Program-made: the position numbers and the translations under genes
Notes under the pieces: model-generated
What the model saw: only the letters and a program-made list of their open reading frames with translations
Database searches by the model: none
What the model was told of the DNA's origin: nothing
Part shown: piece by piece, positions 46,208-55,333 of the stretch
How the letters are laid out: the number at the start of each line of letters is the position of its first letter
Position numbering within the stretch: the first letter of the stretch is position 1
Assembly: GCF_001905465.1 (NCBI RefSeq)
Contig: NZ_LISX01000009.1
Location: forward strand, 196,593-260,592
Source: Kitasatospora sp. CB01950
GTDB lineage: Bacteria; Actinomycetota; Actinomycetes; Streptomycetales; Streptomycetaceae
Length of the DNA stretch: 64,000 nucleotides
Direction: 5' to 3'

Positions 46208-46801
46208 GTGTTGGTGCTGGTGCACGGCGGGCTGTGGGACGAGGAGATGGACGCCGAGCGGTTCTGGGGGCGGACCGGGGTGGTGGCGGGGCTGCGGGGC
46301 GAGGGGCTCGACGTGCTGGCGCCGGATCGGCTGATGCGGGCCGGGAGTTGGGCCGCGGAGGCGGAACACCTGGCGGCCCGGCTGCCGGACGGGCCGGTGG
46401 TGCTGGTGGGCGGGTCGAACGGCTGCTCGGCGGCGGTGCGGTTGGCGCTCGCGGTGCCGGAACGGGTGCGGGGGCTGGTGCTGGCGTGGCCCGCGACGGC
46501 GGGGGATCCTCGGGTGGACGGGCGGGCGCCGACCGAGGCGGCGCCGTTGCTGGCGGGCGGCGTACTGCGCGGGGTCGCGGACGAGGAGTTGGCGGGGCTC
46601 CGGCTGCCGGTGGCCGTGCTGCCGTCGGTGCCGGAGAACCCGGTGCACCAGCGACACACGGCCGACGCGCTGCTGGGGCTGGTGCCGGGGGCGGTGGAGC
46701 TGCCGGGGTGTCCGGAGCCGCCGCATCCGCTGTTCCGGCCGGAGGGGCTGGTGGCGGCGCTGGCGGGCTTCGCGGCGGCCGTCGGCGGGGCTACTTCTTG
46801 A
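46208..46801 (+). CDS. Alpha/beta hydrolase
   Basis: About 197 residues from GTG 46208, which has GAAGGGGG eight bases upstream; a TTG at 46169 would add 13 residues but has no ribosome-binding site and falls just after a terminator. VLVHGGLWDEEMDAERFW is the oxyanion strand, VVLVGGSNGCSAAVRLAL contains the nucleophile elbow GGSNG, and a short lid and C-terminal HPLF with a possible catalytic His follow. It is shorter than most family members. Its end overlaps the convergent glycosyltransferase by 11 bp. Confidence 0.8.
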   Translation: MLVLVHGGLWDEEMDAERFWGRTGVVAGLRGEGLDVLAPDRLMRAGSWAAEAEHLAARLPDGPVVLVGGSNGCSAAVRLALAVPERVRGLVLAWPATAGDPRVDGRAPTEAAPLLAGGVLRGVADEELAGLRLPVAVLPSVPENPVHQRHTADALLGLVPGAVELPGCPEPPHPLFRPEGLVAALAGFAAAVGGATS

Positions 46802-48314
46802 GGCGGTAGATGACGGTGTCTCCGGTGGCGCCGACCACCTCGTAGTGGGTGTCGAGGAGGGTGGCGATCCGGGGGACCATGTCGGGCTGGTACGGCGCGG
46901 TGCCGGAGTCGTCGACGACGACCTCGGGGAAGCCGTTGGTGGAGATCTCGTCGTCGAAGGTCTGCCAGGCCTCGGCGACGGAGTACTGTTCGCCGACCTT
47001 CTCGCCGCCCTTGCCGCCGCTGAAGTTGGTCAGGAATCCGGCGGTGAGGTAGCGGGTGGCGGGGCGCCGGTCGGCGAGCCAGTAGAGCTCGGGGTGCATG
47101 CCCCAGATCAGGACGGTGTCCTTCGGGGTGGTCTGGGCGGCGATCGCGGTGGCGACCTCGGTGGTCTGGGTGAGGCGCTGGCCGGGCCAGAGCACGGCGA
47201 GGCCCCAGAAGAAGCTGCACGCGAGGGTGGAGTAGACCAGGACGGGCTTCCACGGGACGGCGGAGGTGGCGACGGCGCCGACGCCGAGCAGGACCAGCGG
47301 GGGCATCAGCTGGAGGTAGTAGTGGCCGAAGAAGTGGAAGCCGACCGAGACGGCGACCACCGAGGAGGCGAGCCACATCCACAGGTCGACGGTCGAGCCG
47401 TGCTCGGGCCCGCGGGCGGGGACGGGTCGTCGGCGGTGGCGCAGCCACAGGCGGTGGGCGAAGGGCAGCAGGAAGGCCAGCCCGGCGCTCATCAGGATGG
47501 CGGAGTTGCCGAGTGCCCGGCCGATCATCTGGGGCCAGTTGGATCCGAGGCCGGCGTAGTCGCCGGAGCCGGTGACGACCCAGAACAGGAAACCCTTGGG
47601 TTTGGTGAGGATGACGGCGACCAGCGCTATCGGCAGCGCGAACCCGAAGCCGATCTTGGCGAGCGCAGGGGGCCAGCGGACGCCGCGGCGGCGGGTGTCC
47701 TGGAGGAGCATCCACAGCACGGGGAGCATGACGGCGCCGCCGGTCTGCTTGGTGAGCGAGCAGAGCGCGACCGCGATGCCGGCGGCCAGCCAGCGGCGGC
47801 GTTCGGCGTAGCGGAAGGCGGCGACCATGGCGGGCAGCATGAAGACTTCGAAGGTCGCGGCCTGGGTGTCCTCGGGCGAGAGCCCGATGGAGACCAGCAG
47901 GTAGAGGACGCCGGCGCAGCGCCCGGCCCGGTCGCCCCAGCGGCCGCGGGCGAGCGAGGCGAGCAGGATCGCGGTGGCCAGGTGGGCGACGATCGCGAGG
48001 GTGCGCAGCGGCCAGAGCGAGGCGGAGCCGAAGAGCGCGAAGCAGGCTTCGTACAGCCAGGGCAGCAGCGGGGGTTTGCGGTCGACGACGGTGTCGTAGA
48101 GGACGCCGCCGTCGGCGAGCATCCGGGCCTGGGTGGCGAGGTAGCCCTCGTCGGGGCTCCACACCGGCCGCAGGAAGGACGGCAGGTGGGTGAGGGTGGC
48201 CAGCACGGCGAGCAGCGGGACCAGTCTGGTCCAGTACCCGGTGCGGAGGCGCTCTGGGAGGCGCTCGGCGAGGGTACGTCGCGGGCTCGTGAGGGTCTGG
48301 GACACGGATGACAA
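46791..48314 (-). CDS. GT-C fold membrane glycosyltransferase (ArnT/PMT-like)
   Basis: A 507-residue polytopic protein with about ten to twelve hydrophobic segments. The catalytic acidic loop PVWSPDEGYLATQARMLADGG near residue 55 and DTVVDRKPPLLPWLYE are hallmarks of polyprenyl-phosphate-dependent GT-C enzymes. A soluble C-terminal domain begins near residue 390 (TTEVATAIAAQTTPKDTVLIWGMHPELYWL). The acceptor is unknown; a cell-envelope glycan or protein is likely. It is downstream of dxs on the same strand but separated from it by a terminator. Confidence 0.88.
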   Translation of the reverse strand: MSSVSQTLTSPRRTLAERLPERLRTGYWTRLVPLLAVLATLTHLPSFLRPVWSPDEGYLATQARMLADGGVLYDTVVDRKPPLLPWLYEACFALFGSASLWPLRTLAIVAHLATAILLASLARGRWGDRAGRCAGVLYLLVSIGLSPEDTQAATFEVFMLPAMVAAFRYAERRRWLAAGIAVALCSLTKQTGGAVMLPVLWMLLQDTRRRGVRWPPALAKIGFGFALPIALVAVILTKPKGFLFWVVTGSGDYAGLGSNWPQMIGRALGNSAILMSAGLAFLLPFAHRLWLRHRRRPVPARGPEHGSTVDLWMWLASSVVAVSVGFHFFGHYYLQLMPPLVLLGVGAVATSAVPWKPVLVYSTLACSFFWGLAVLWPGQRLTQTTEVATAIAAQTTPKDTVLIWGMHPELYWLADRRPATRYLTAGFLTNFSGGKGGEKVGEQYSVAEAWQTFDDEISTNGFPEVVVDDSGTAPYQPDMVPRIATLLDTHYEVVGATGDTVIYRLKK

Positions 48315-48379
48315 CCTACCGGGCGTGGACGGGCGTAGTCAGTGCCAGTCCACTAATGAGTGTGACGGTCCGACAATAA

Positions 48380-48422
48380 GCGCACCGTCACAGGGCCGAA
48401 AGGCGGTCCCGTGACGGTGCGC
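48380..48422. terminator. Terminator after dxs
   Basis: 12-bp arms GCGCACCGTCAC (48380-48391) and GTGACGGTGCGC (48411-48422) with additional pairing of AGGGCC and GGTCCC in the loop. Confidence 0.8.
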
Positions 48423-48440
48423 GAGGGTGATGCCGGGTGG

Positions 48441-50342
48441 TCAGCTCCGGGCGAAGGAGCGGGTGCTGACCAGGGCCTCGATCTTCTTGGCGAGGGCGGG
48501 GGCGGTGAGCCCGATCTCCTCCAGGATCTCGCCGCGCGAGGCGTGGTCGAGGAATTCCTGCGGGATGCCGAAGTCGCGCAGCGGCACGTCGACGTCGGCG
48601 TCGCGCAGCGCCTGGGCGATCGCGGAGCCGACGCCGCCGGCCCGGCCGTTGTCCTCGACGGTGACGACCAGGCGGTGCTGGGCGGCGAGGCCCGGCAGCG
48701 CGGCGTCGACCGGCTTGACCCAGCGCGGGTCGACGACGGTGCTGGTGATGCCCTGCTCGGCCAGGAGCTCGGCGACCTCCAGGCAGGTCGGGGCCATCGC
48801 GCCGACCGAGACGATGAGCACATCGGCGGCCTCGTCGGCGGAGCCGTCCTCGGAACGGCGCAGCACGTCCATGCCGCCGACGGTGCCGACGGCGGGCACG
48901 GCGGGGCCGACGTTGCCCTTGGAGTAGCGGACCACGGTGGGGGCGTCGGCGACCTCGACAGCCTCGCGCAGCTGCAGGCGGACCTGTTCGGCGTCGCGCG
49001 GGGCGGCGAGCCGCAGGCCGGGGACGACCTGGAGGATCGACATGTCCCACATGCCGTTGTGGGAGGCGCCGTCGGTGCCGGTGACGCCGGCCCGGTCGAG
49101 CACGAAGGTGACGCCGAGCTTGTGCAGGGCGACGTCCATCAGGACCTGGTCGAAGGCGCGGTTCAGGAACGTCGCGTAGACGGCGACCACCGGGTGCAGG
49201 CCGTTGGTGGCCAGGCCGGCGGCGCAGACGGCGGCGTGCTGCTCGGCGATGCCGACGTCGAAGATCCGGTCCGGGTAGGCCTTGGCGAACGGGGCCAGGC
49301 CGACCGGGTGCAGCATGGCGGCGGTGATGGCGACGATGTCGCGGCGCTCGCGGCCGAGCGCGACCATCTCCTCGCCGAACACCGACGTCCAGTCCTTGCC
49401 GGAGGTCTTGACCGGCAGGCCGGTGTCGGGGTGGATCACGCCGACCGCGTGGAAGCGGTCCTCGTCGTTGTTCTCGGCGGCGTGGTAGCCGCGGCCCTTC
49501 TCGGTGATGCAGTGCACGATGACCGGGCCGCCGAAGTTGCGGGCCTTGGTGAACGCGGACTCCAGGGCCTGCAGGTCGTGGCCGTCGATCGGGCCGAGGT
49601 ACTTCAGGCCGAGGTCCTCGAACATGCCCTGCGGGGCGATGAAGTCCTTCAGGCCCTTCTTGGCGCCGTGCAGGGTGTCGAACATCGCCTGGCCGACCAC
49701 GGGGGTGCGCTGCAGCGCGTCCTTGCCCCAGGACAGGAAGCGCTCGTAGCCCTGGGTGGTGCGCAGGGTGGCGAGGTGGTTGGCGAGGCCGCCGATGGTC
49801 GGCGAGTAGGACCGCTCGTTGTCGTTGACGACGATGACGATCGGCAGGTCCTGGCTGTCGGCGATGTTGTTCAGCGCCTCCCAGGCCATGCCGCCGGTGA
49901 GCGCGCCGTCGCCGATCACGGCGACCACGGGACGGTCCTTGTGGCCCTGGATCTTGTTGGCCTTGGCGAGGCCGTCGGCGTAGCCGAGGACGGTCGAGGC
50001 GTGCGAGTTCTCGATCACGTCGTGCTCGGACTCGGCGCGCGAGGGGTAGCCGGACAGGCCGCCCTTCATCTTCAGCCGGGAGAAGTCCTGGCGGCCGGTC
50101 AGCAGCTTGTGGACGTAGCTCTGGTGGCCGGTGTCGAACAGGATCCGGTCGCGCGGGGAGTCGAAGACCCGGTGCATGGCGAGGGTCAGTTCGACCACGC
50201 CGAGGTTGGGTCCGAGGTGGCCGCCGGTCTTGGAGACCTCCTCCACCAGGAAGGCGCGGATCTCCTCGGCGAGCTCCGCGAGCTGCGCGGCCGTGAGTCG
50301 ATCGAGATCGCGCGGTCCCCGAATGCGGGTCAGCAGGGCCAC
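48441..50342 (-). CDS. dxs: 1-Deoxy-D-xylulose-5-phosphate synthase
   Basis: First enzyme of the MEP isoprenoid pathway, using thiamine diphosphate to join pyruvate and glyceraldehyde 3-phosphate. From GTG 50342 it has 633 residues, starting VALLTRIRGPRDLDRLTAAQL, the family N-terminus; GAGGAGG lies five bases upstream. GDGALTGGMAWEALNNIADS is the thiamine/Mg2+ site, HDVIENSHASTVLGYADG carries a conserved His, and FDVGIAEQHAAVCAAGLA holds the catalytic Glu. Upstream in-frame sequence is not conserved. Streptomycetes often have more than one dxs; only one is in view. Confidence 0.96.
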   Translation of the reverse strand: MALLTRIRGPRDLDRLTAAQLAELAEEIRAFLVEEVSKTGGHLGPNLGVVELTLAMHRVFDSPRDRILFDTGHQSYVHKLLTGRQDFSRLKMKGGLSGYPSRAESEHDVIENSHASTVLGYADGLAKANKIQGHKDRPVVAVIGDGALTGGMAWEALNNIADSQDLPIVIVVNDNERSYSPTIGGLANHLATLRTTQGYERFLSWGKDALQRTPVVGQAMFDTLHGAKKGLKDFIAPQGMFEDLGLKYLGPIDGHDLQALESAFTKARNFGGPVIVHCITEKGRGYHAAENNDEDRFHAVGVIHPDTGLPVKTSGKDWTSVFGEEMVALGRERRDIVAITAAMLHPVGLAPFAKAYPDRIFDVGIAEQHAAVCAAGLATNGLHPVVAVYATFLNRAFDQVLMDVALHKLGVTFVLDRAGVTGTDGASHNGMWDMSILQVVPGLRLAAPRDAEQVRLQLREAVEVADAPTVVRYSKGNVGPAVPAVGTVGGMDVLRRSEDGSADEAADVLIVSVGAMAPTCLEVAELLAEQGITSTVVDPRWVKPVDAALPGLAAQHRLVVTVEDNGRAGGVGSAIAQALRDADVDVPLRDFGIPQEFLDHASRGEILEEIGLTAPALAKKIEALVSTRSFARS

Positions 50343-50482
50343 CCGTTCCTCCTCGTCCAAGTTCTCGCGCCCGCATGGGCCCGGAGGGCGTACGCCCCGC
50401 TTGAGTCTAATGTCCATTACCCGGCAGCAGTGCGGCGGGCAACCCCGTCGCCCGTTCGGGTGGCGGGAGCGGAAAAGCACCG

Positions 50483-50533
50483 AACCGCGCGACCGGCCCC
50501 GCTATGGCGGGGAGGTGTGCCGGTCGCGCGGTT
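50483..50533. terminator. Terminator after the sugar ABC permease gene
   Basis: Perfect 14-bp arms AACCGCGCGACCGG (50483-50496) and CCGGTCGCGCGGTT (50520-50533) with a GCCCCGC/GCGGGG inner stem, between permease stop and dxs start on the minus strand. Confidence 0.8.
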
Positions 50534-50548
50534 GCGGGTGGTGCCGGG

Positions 50549-51805
50549 TCAGCCGCGTCCGTTGGACTTCTGGGTGCGGCGGGAGACCGAGTCCAGGACC
50601 ACGGCGGCGAGCAGCACCGCGCCGGTGATCATGTACTGGATGGCCTGCTGGGCGTGGACCATGTCCAGGCCGGTGGTGATGGACTGGATGACCAGGATGC
50701 CGAGCAGCGCGGACCAGGTCTTGCCGCGGCCGCCGAACAGGCTGGTGCCGCCGATGACGGCCGCCGCGATGGCGTTCATCAGCATGTTCGCGCCACCGAG
50801 GCCCTTGTCCGCCGAACCCTGCTGGGAGGCGATGAACAGGCCGCCGAAGCCGGCCAGGCCGGCCGAGATCATGTACACCGAGGTGCGCACCCAGGCGACG
50901 TTGATGCCGGCCCGGCGGGCCGCCTCGATGCCGCCGCCGACCGCGAAGATCTGCCGGCCGTAGGTGGTGCGGCGGAGCACGAAGTCACCCAGCGCGACGA
51001 TGCCGACGAACAGCACCAGCGGCAGCGGCAGGCCGCGGTCCTGGTTGAGCACGTAGGCGACCACCAGCACGACCACGGCGAGCGCGCCGGTGCGCAGCGC
51101 GATCTCGGCGATCGGGCGGGCCGGCAGGCCGGCGGCCACCCGGCGGCGGGCCTCCAGCAGCTGGCCGGTGCCGAACAGCACGATGGCGAGGATCGCGAAC
51201 AGCCAGGCCCAGATGATGTCGCCGTCGCCCAGGAAGTAGGTGTCCAGGTTGGCGATGACGCCGTCGTTGAGGTTGTTGACGGTACCGAGGCTGCCGATGA
51301 CCAGGTACTGCAGGCCGCTCCAGGCGAGCATGCCGGCCAGTGTGACCAGCAGCGCGGGCACGCCGATCTTCGAGAAGAAGAAGCCGTGCAGGGCGCCCAG
51401 GGCGACCGCGGCCGCGATGCCGATCAGCACCGCCAGCCACTCGTTGACGCCTTGGCGGACCGCGAGCACCGAGGAGATCGCGGCGCTGGCGCCGGCCACC
51501 GAGCCGAGCGAGAGGTCGATCTCGCCGAGCAGCAGCACGAAGACCACACCGGTGGCGATCAGGCCGGGGCCGGCGATCCACTTGGTGATGTTGGTGAGGT
51601 TGTCGGCGTTGAGGAAGGAGCCGGTCTTCCACTGGAAGATGGCGGCGATGATGATCAGGCCGATCACGACCGGCAGCGAGCCGAGCTCGCCGCTGCGGAC
51701 CTTGCGGCCGAACTCCTCGAAGTAGCCGGCCAGGCCCTCCTTGCGGACCAGCAGGCGCGGGTCGACGGCGGGCGGGGTGGGCGTGGTGGGGGTTTCGGTG
51801 GTCAC
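50549..51805 (-). CDS. Sugar ABC transporter permease (XylH/RbsC type)
   Basis: Membrane subunit of a monosaccharide importer. The 418 residues from GTG 51805 include about ten TM helices and the family motifs GVVFVLLLGEIDLSLGSVAG, LGALHGFFFSKIGVPALLVTLAGM, RRTTYGRQIFAVGGGIEAARRAGI and AVIGGTSLFGGRGKTW. Its start overlaps the ATPase stop as GTGA. The long form, with an extra central segment (DTYFLGDGDIIWAWLFAI), is that of xylose-type permeases, so a pentose or related sugar is the best guess. Confidence 0.92.
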   Translation of the reverse strand: MTTETPTTPTPPAVDPRLLVRKEGLAGYFEEFGRKVRSGELGSLPVVIGLIIIAAIFQWKTGSFLNADNLTNITKWIAGPGLIATGVVFVLLLGEIDLSLGSVAGASAAISSVLAVRQGVNEWLAVLIGIAAAVALGALHGFFFSKIGVPALLVTLAGMLAWSGLQYLVIGSLGTVNNLNDGVIANLDTYFLGDGDIIWAWLFAILAIVLFGTGQLLEARRRVAAGLPARPIAEIALRTGALAVVVLVVAYVLNQDRGLPLPLVLFVGIVALGDFVLRRTTYGRQIFAVGGGIEAARRAGINVAWVRTSVYMISAGLAGFGGLFIASQQGSADKGLGGANMLMNAIAAAVIGGTSLFGGRGKTWSALLGILVIQSITTGLDMVHAQQAIQYMITGAVLLAAVVLDSVSRRTQKSNGRG

Positions 51806-52581
51806 TTGGCGTCCTCCGCGATACGGGCCTGACGACGGGTCACCGCGTTGTCGGTGGCGCCGGTGATGGCGGAGATGATCTCCTCGTGCGAGGTGGTGGC
51901 CACCTCGAAGCTGCCGTTGTTGCGGCCCAGGCGGAGCACCGCGACGGTGTCCGCGACGGCCTTGACGTCGGCCATGTTGTGGCTGATCAGGATCACGCCG
52001 AGGCCGCGCTCGCGCAGCCGCTCTACCAGGTCGAGGACCTGGGCGGTCTGCTCGACGCCGAGGGCGGCGGTGGGCTCGTCCAGGATCACGATCTTCGGGT
52101 CGCCGACCAGGGCGCGGGCGATCGCGACCACCTGGCGCTGGCCGCCGGACAGGCCGGCGATCGGGATCCGGACGCTCGGGATGCGGATCGACAGGGTGTC
52201 GAGGAGTTCGCGGGCGCGCTTCTCCATGGCGACCTCGTCCAGGGTGCCGAAGCGCTTGAGCTCGCGGCCGAGGAACAGGTTGCCGACCACGTCGAGGTTG
52301 TCGCAGAGCGCGAGGTCCTGGTAGACGGTGGCGATGCCGAGCGTCTGGGCGTCGTGCGGGCGGCCGATGGAGACCGGCCTGCCCTCCCACTCGATGACGC
52401 CCTCGTCGATCGGGTGGACGCCCGCGATGGTCTTGACCAGGGTGGACTTTCCGGCGCCGTTGTCGCCGACCAGGGCGACGACCTCGCCCGCATGGACCTC
52501 CAGCTGCACGTCGGTGAGTGCCTGGACGGCGCCGAAGCGCTTGGAGACCCCGCGCAACGCCAGTACGGGTGCGCCTGTCAC
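51802..52581 (-). CDS. Sugar ABC transporter ATP-binding protein (single ABC domain)
   Basis: ATPase of the importer, 259 residues from GTG 52581. Walker A is VALVGDNGAGKSTLVKTI, the signature is IAGLSGGQRQVVAIARAL, Walker B is IVILDEPTAALG, and the switch His is in ISHNMADV. AAGGAG sits nine bases before the GTG, whereas an ATG at 52590 directly abuts it, so the GTG was chosen. Unlike RbsA/XylG it has only one ABC domain, so a homodimer must drive transport. It follows the substrate-binding gene after an RNA hairpin. Confidence 0.93.
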   Translation of the reverse strand: MTGAPVLALRGVSKRFGAVQALTDVQLEVHAGEVVALVGDNGAGKSTLVKTIAGVHPIDEGVIEWEGRPVSIGRPHDAQTLGIATVYQDLALCDNLDVVGNLFLGRELKRFGTLDEVAMEKRARELLDTLSIRIPSVRIPIAGLSGGQRQVVAIARALVGDPKIVILDEPTAALGVEQTAQVLDLVERLRERGLGVILISHNMADVKAVADTVAVLRLGRNNGSFEVATTSHEEIISAITGATDNAVTRRQARIAEDAK

Positions 52582-52684
52582 GTGAACCATCTCCTTGAGT
52601 TCCGTGTCGGACCTGACGTTTCCGACACGGGCGACCCGCGCGCCGGTCCGGGCGCGCGGGGTGGGACTGCGGGAACAAAAGGGG

Positions 52685-52723
52685 CCGGCGGGGGCTTCCG
52701 GGTGGTCAGGAAGCCCCCGCCGG
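52685..52723 (-). terminator. Intercistronic hairpin between substrate-binding and ATPase genes
   Basis: Perfect 15-bp stem CCGGCGGGGGCTTCC (52685-52699) with GGAAGCCCCCGCCGG (52709-52723). It starts eight bases after the substrate-binding protein stop. In such operons it usually protects or terminates most transcripts, so that binding protein is made in excess over the transporter. Confidence 0.8.
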
Positions 52724-52730
52724 ACGGGAA

Positions 52731-53825
52731 TTACTGCAGGCCGGCCGCGGTGCAGGCGGCGGCGAAGTCGGCGGTGCAGATGTCCGAGACCTTGTACAGG
52801 CTGTCGGCGATCACGGTGTCCTTGATGTTCGCCTTGGTGACGACCTTGGGCTCCAGCAGGGTGGCCGGGATGCCCTTGTCGGTGTCGCTGTCGACGGTCG
52901 CGGTGGCGACGCCCTTGATGTCCTTGCCCTGGAGCAGGTTGACCGCGAGCTCGGCGGCGCCCTCGGCCAGCGGCTTGTAGGCCTTGTAGATGGTGTAGGC
53001 CTGGTCGCCGGAGACCAGGCGCTGGATCGCGTCCAGGCCCGCGTCCTGGCCGCCGACCGGGACGTTGATGCCCTGGGCCTTCAGCTGGGTGATGATCGCG
53101 CCGGCCATGCCGTCGTTGGCCGAGTAGACGGCCTGGAAGCCGTCCTTGCCGAGCGAGGAGATGGCGGCGCCGATCTTCTGGCCCGCGACGGTGGGCTTCC
53201 ACTCGCCGCTCTGCTCGTAGACGACCTTCTTGACCTTGCCGTCCAGCGCCTTGTGCGCACCGGACTTGAACTTGCCGGCGTTCGGGTCGGCGTCGTCACC
53301 GTTGATCATCACGATGTTGGCGTCGGCGGCCTTGGCGCCGAGGGCCTCGACCAGGGCCTGGCCCTGGAGCTCGCCGACCTTCTCGTTGTCGAAGGAGACG
53401 TAGGCGGAGACCGGGCCGGTGGCCAGGCGGTCGTACGCGATGACCTTGACGCCCTTGTCGGCGGCCTCCTTCACCCAGGACTGGGTCGACTTGGCGTCGA
53501 ACGCGTCCAGGATGATCACCTTGACGCCCTGGGCGATCAGGGTGTCGAACTGCTGCTTCTGCTTGGAGGCAGAACCCTCGGCGTTGCTGTACTCGACCTT
53601 GCAGTCGGAGCAGAGCGCGTTGACCTTCGCCTCGATGAACGGCTTGTCGAAGGACTCGTAACGGGTCGAGGACGCGTTCTCCGGCAGCAGCAGGCCGATC
53701 GACTTGTTGTTGCCCGAGGCCGCGCCGTCCTTCTTGTCACTGCCGGCCTTGCCGCAGGCGGCCATGGTCAGAGCCATCGAGACGGCGGCGGTGCCGACGA
53801 CAACGCGACGCATCATTGCGTTCAT
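52731..53825 (-). CDS. Sugar ABC transporter substrate-binding lipoprotein (XylF/RbsB type)
   Basis: Extracytoplasmic sugar-binding lipoprotein, 364 residues. The lipobox is TMAACGK near residue 25. The periplasmic-binding fold is evident from SIGLLLPENASSTRYESFDKPF, VKVIILDAFDAKSTQSWVKEAADKGVKVIAYDRL, IVMINGDDADPNAG, AVYSANDGMAGAIITQLKAQG and VGGQDAGLDAIQRL. It most resembles xylose-binding proteins. It is the first gene of the importer operon, downstream of the ROK regulator. Confidence 0.93.
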   Translation of the reverse strand: MNAMMRRVVVGTAAVSMALTMAACGKAGSDKKDGAASGNNKSIGLLLPENASSTRYESFDKPFIEAKVNALCSDCKVEYSNAEGSASKQKQQFDTLIAQGVKVIILDAFDAKSTQSWVKEAADKGVKVIAYDRLATGPVSAYVSFDNEKVGELQGQALVEALGAKAADANIVMINGDDADPNAGKFKSGAHKALDGKVKKVVYEQSGEWKPTVAGQKIGAAISSLGKDGFQAVYSANDGMAGAIITQLKAQGINVPVGGQDAGLDAIQRLVSGDQAYTIYKAYKPLAEGAAELAVNLLQGKDIKGVATATVDSDTDKGIPATLLEPKVVTKANIKDTVIADSLYKVSDICTADFAAACTAAGLQ

Positions 53826-53850
53826 GGTGAGGGGTGCCTCCCTGACAGAG

Positions 53851-53864
53851 CCGCAACGTTGCGG
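53851..53864. promoter_or_regulatory. Perfect 14-bp palindrome in the leader of the sugar importer operon
   Basis: CCGCAACGTTGCGG, 26 bp upstream of the substrate-binding gene ATG. A perfect palindrome with a central CG is the usual shape of LacI- or ROK-type operators. Confidence 0.5.
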
Positions 53865-54004
53865 CGAGGTGGGCAGGAGTCAACCCCGTCACCGAGCTTG
53901 TCGTCAATAAGTAAAGCATCAGGCCTCGGGATTCAGACCCTTTCGTTATCTTCCTGAAGGCTGACCCGATACCGGACGGCCACTTCCGCGTCCCACGGGG
54001 CCGC

Positions 54005-55174
54005 TCAGAGACCGCCCGTCTCCCCCATCTCACTCATCACCAGGGCCAGTGCGCCGAGCACTTCGGCCCGGCCGCCGAGCGTTCCCGGGACCACCGACAG
54101 CTGGCGCGCGGCACTGGGGATCGCGTACCGGGCCACCGAGTCCCGGATCGGGGAAAGCACCAGCTCACCGGCCTCGGCCAGGTCTCCGCCCAGGATCACC
54201 CGGCGGGGGTTGAGCAGGTTGCACAGGGTGGCCACGCCCATGCCGATCTGGCGGCCCGCGTCGGCGATCACCCGACGGCAGCCCAGGTCGCCCTGCTGGG
54301 CCAGCTGCACCACCTTTCCGAGGGTCAGTTCGCCCGGGTGGTTGGCGTTCAAGAGGTTGAGCAGGTAGCGGGAGCCGACGAAGGTCTCCAGGCAGCCGCG
54401 GTTGCCGCAGCGGCACACCGGGCCCGCCTCGTCGAGCGTGATGTGGCCGATCTCACCGGCGGTGCCGCCCGGGCCGCGGTAGATCTGGCCGTTGATCACC
54501 AGGCCGGCGCCGACGCCGCTGGCCACCTTGATGTACGCCAGCTCGCCCAGGCCCCGGCCGGCGCCCCACACCAGCTCGCCCAGCGCGCCCAGGTTGGCGT
54601 CGTTGTCCACGTGCACCGGCATGCCGAGGCGCTGCGCGAGTTCCTGACCGGGCATCACGCCCGTCCAACCCGGCAGGATCGCCGTCGAGCCGAGCGCCCC
54701 GGTCTCCTGGTCGATCGGGCCGGGCACGCCCAGGCCCACGCCGATCACCTTGTCGCTCGGGAAGCCGGCCTGCTCCAGCAGCCGCGCCACCATCCGCTCG
54801 GCCAGGTCGAAGCCCTGCTGCGCGGAGACGTCCACGTCCAGCGGCTCGCTCTCCTCGGCCAGCACCCGGTGGGCCAGGTTGCCGACCGCCACCCGCAGGT
54901 GGGTGTGGCCGAAGTCCACGCCCACCACGATCCCGGCGTCCCCGCTGAGCGAGACGCTGCGCGCCCGGCGCCCGCCCGAGGAGGTGTCGGCGACCACCAC
55001 GGTGCCGGACTCCTTGAGCTCCCGGACGATGTTGGACACCGTCGCGGCCGACAGACCCGTGCCCCGGGCGATCTCGGCCTGGGTCAGCGATCCGGCCATC
55101 CGCACCGCCCGCAGCACCCGTTCGAGATTCGCCCGGTGCAGCGAGGACTGCGATCCCGGTGTGTCCGTCGACAT
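54005..55174 (-). CDS. ROK-family transcriptional repressor
   Basis: Sugar-responsive regulator, 389 residues from ATG 55174, which has GGAGG eight bases upstream. The N-terminal winged helix (LRAVRMAGSLTQAEIARGTGLSAATVSNIVRELKESG) is followed by a sugar-kinase-like ROK domain: GVDFGHTHLRVAVG, VDNDANLGALGE, GVGAGLVINGQIYRGPGGTAGEIGH and the zinc motif CRCGNRGCLE. It lies upstream of and co-directional with the ABC sugar importer, so it most likely represses it until the sugar is present. Confidence 0.94.
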   Translation of the reverse strand: MSTDTPGSQSSLHRANLERVLRAVRMAGSLTQAEIARGTGLSAATVSNIVRELKESGTVVVADTSSGGRRARSVSLSGDAGIVVGVDFGHTHLRVAVGNLAHRVLAEESEPLDVDVSAQQGFDLAERMVARLLEQAGFPSDKVIGVGLGVPGPIDQETGALGSTAILPGWTGVMPGQELAQRLGMPVHVDNDANLGALGELVWGAGRGLGELAYIKVASGVGAGLVINGQIYRGPGGTAGEIGHITLDEAGPVCRCGNRGCLETFVGSRYLLNLLNANHPGELTLGKVVQLAQQGDLGCRRVIADAGRQIGMGVATLCNLLNPRRVILGGDLAEAGELVLSPIRDSVARYAIPSAARQLSVVPGTLGGRAEVLGALALVMSEMGETGGL

Positions 55175-55210
55175 GTTCGACCCTCCAGGGCGCGCTTGAG
55201 TTCGTTCAGC

Positions 55211-55231
55211 GTTCAGCTTCAACTTCTGAAC
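55211..55231. promoter_or_regulatory. Inverted repeat between ROK regulator and pepN (possible operator)
   Basis: GTTCAG (55211-55216) and CTGAAC (55226-55231) form a perfect inverted repeat with nine bases between; another GTTCAGC half-site precedes it at 55204. It is 37 bp upstream of the ROK start and next to TATGCT (55234-55239), a candidate -10 for pepN. Confidence 0.4.
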
Positions 55232-55333
55232 CCTATGCTCAGGTACCTGTCGGAGGGGCAGTCAAGTACGAACACGGATCGTTACGCACGTGGGAGGATG
55301 CCCGGTATCCAAGCTCTGACGAAGGAGTCCTGC

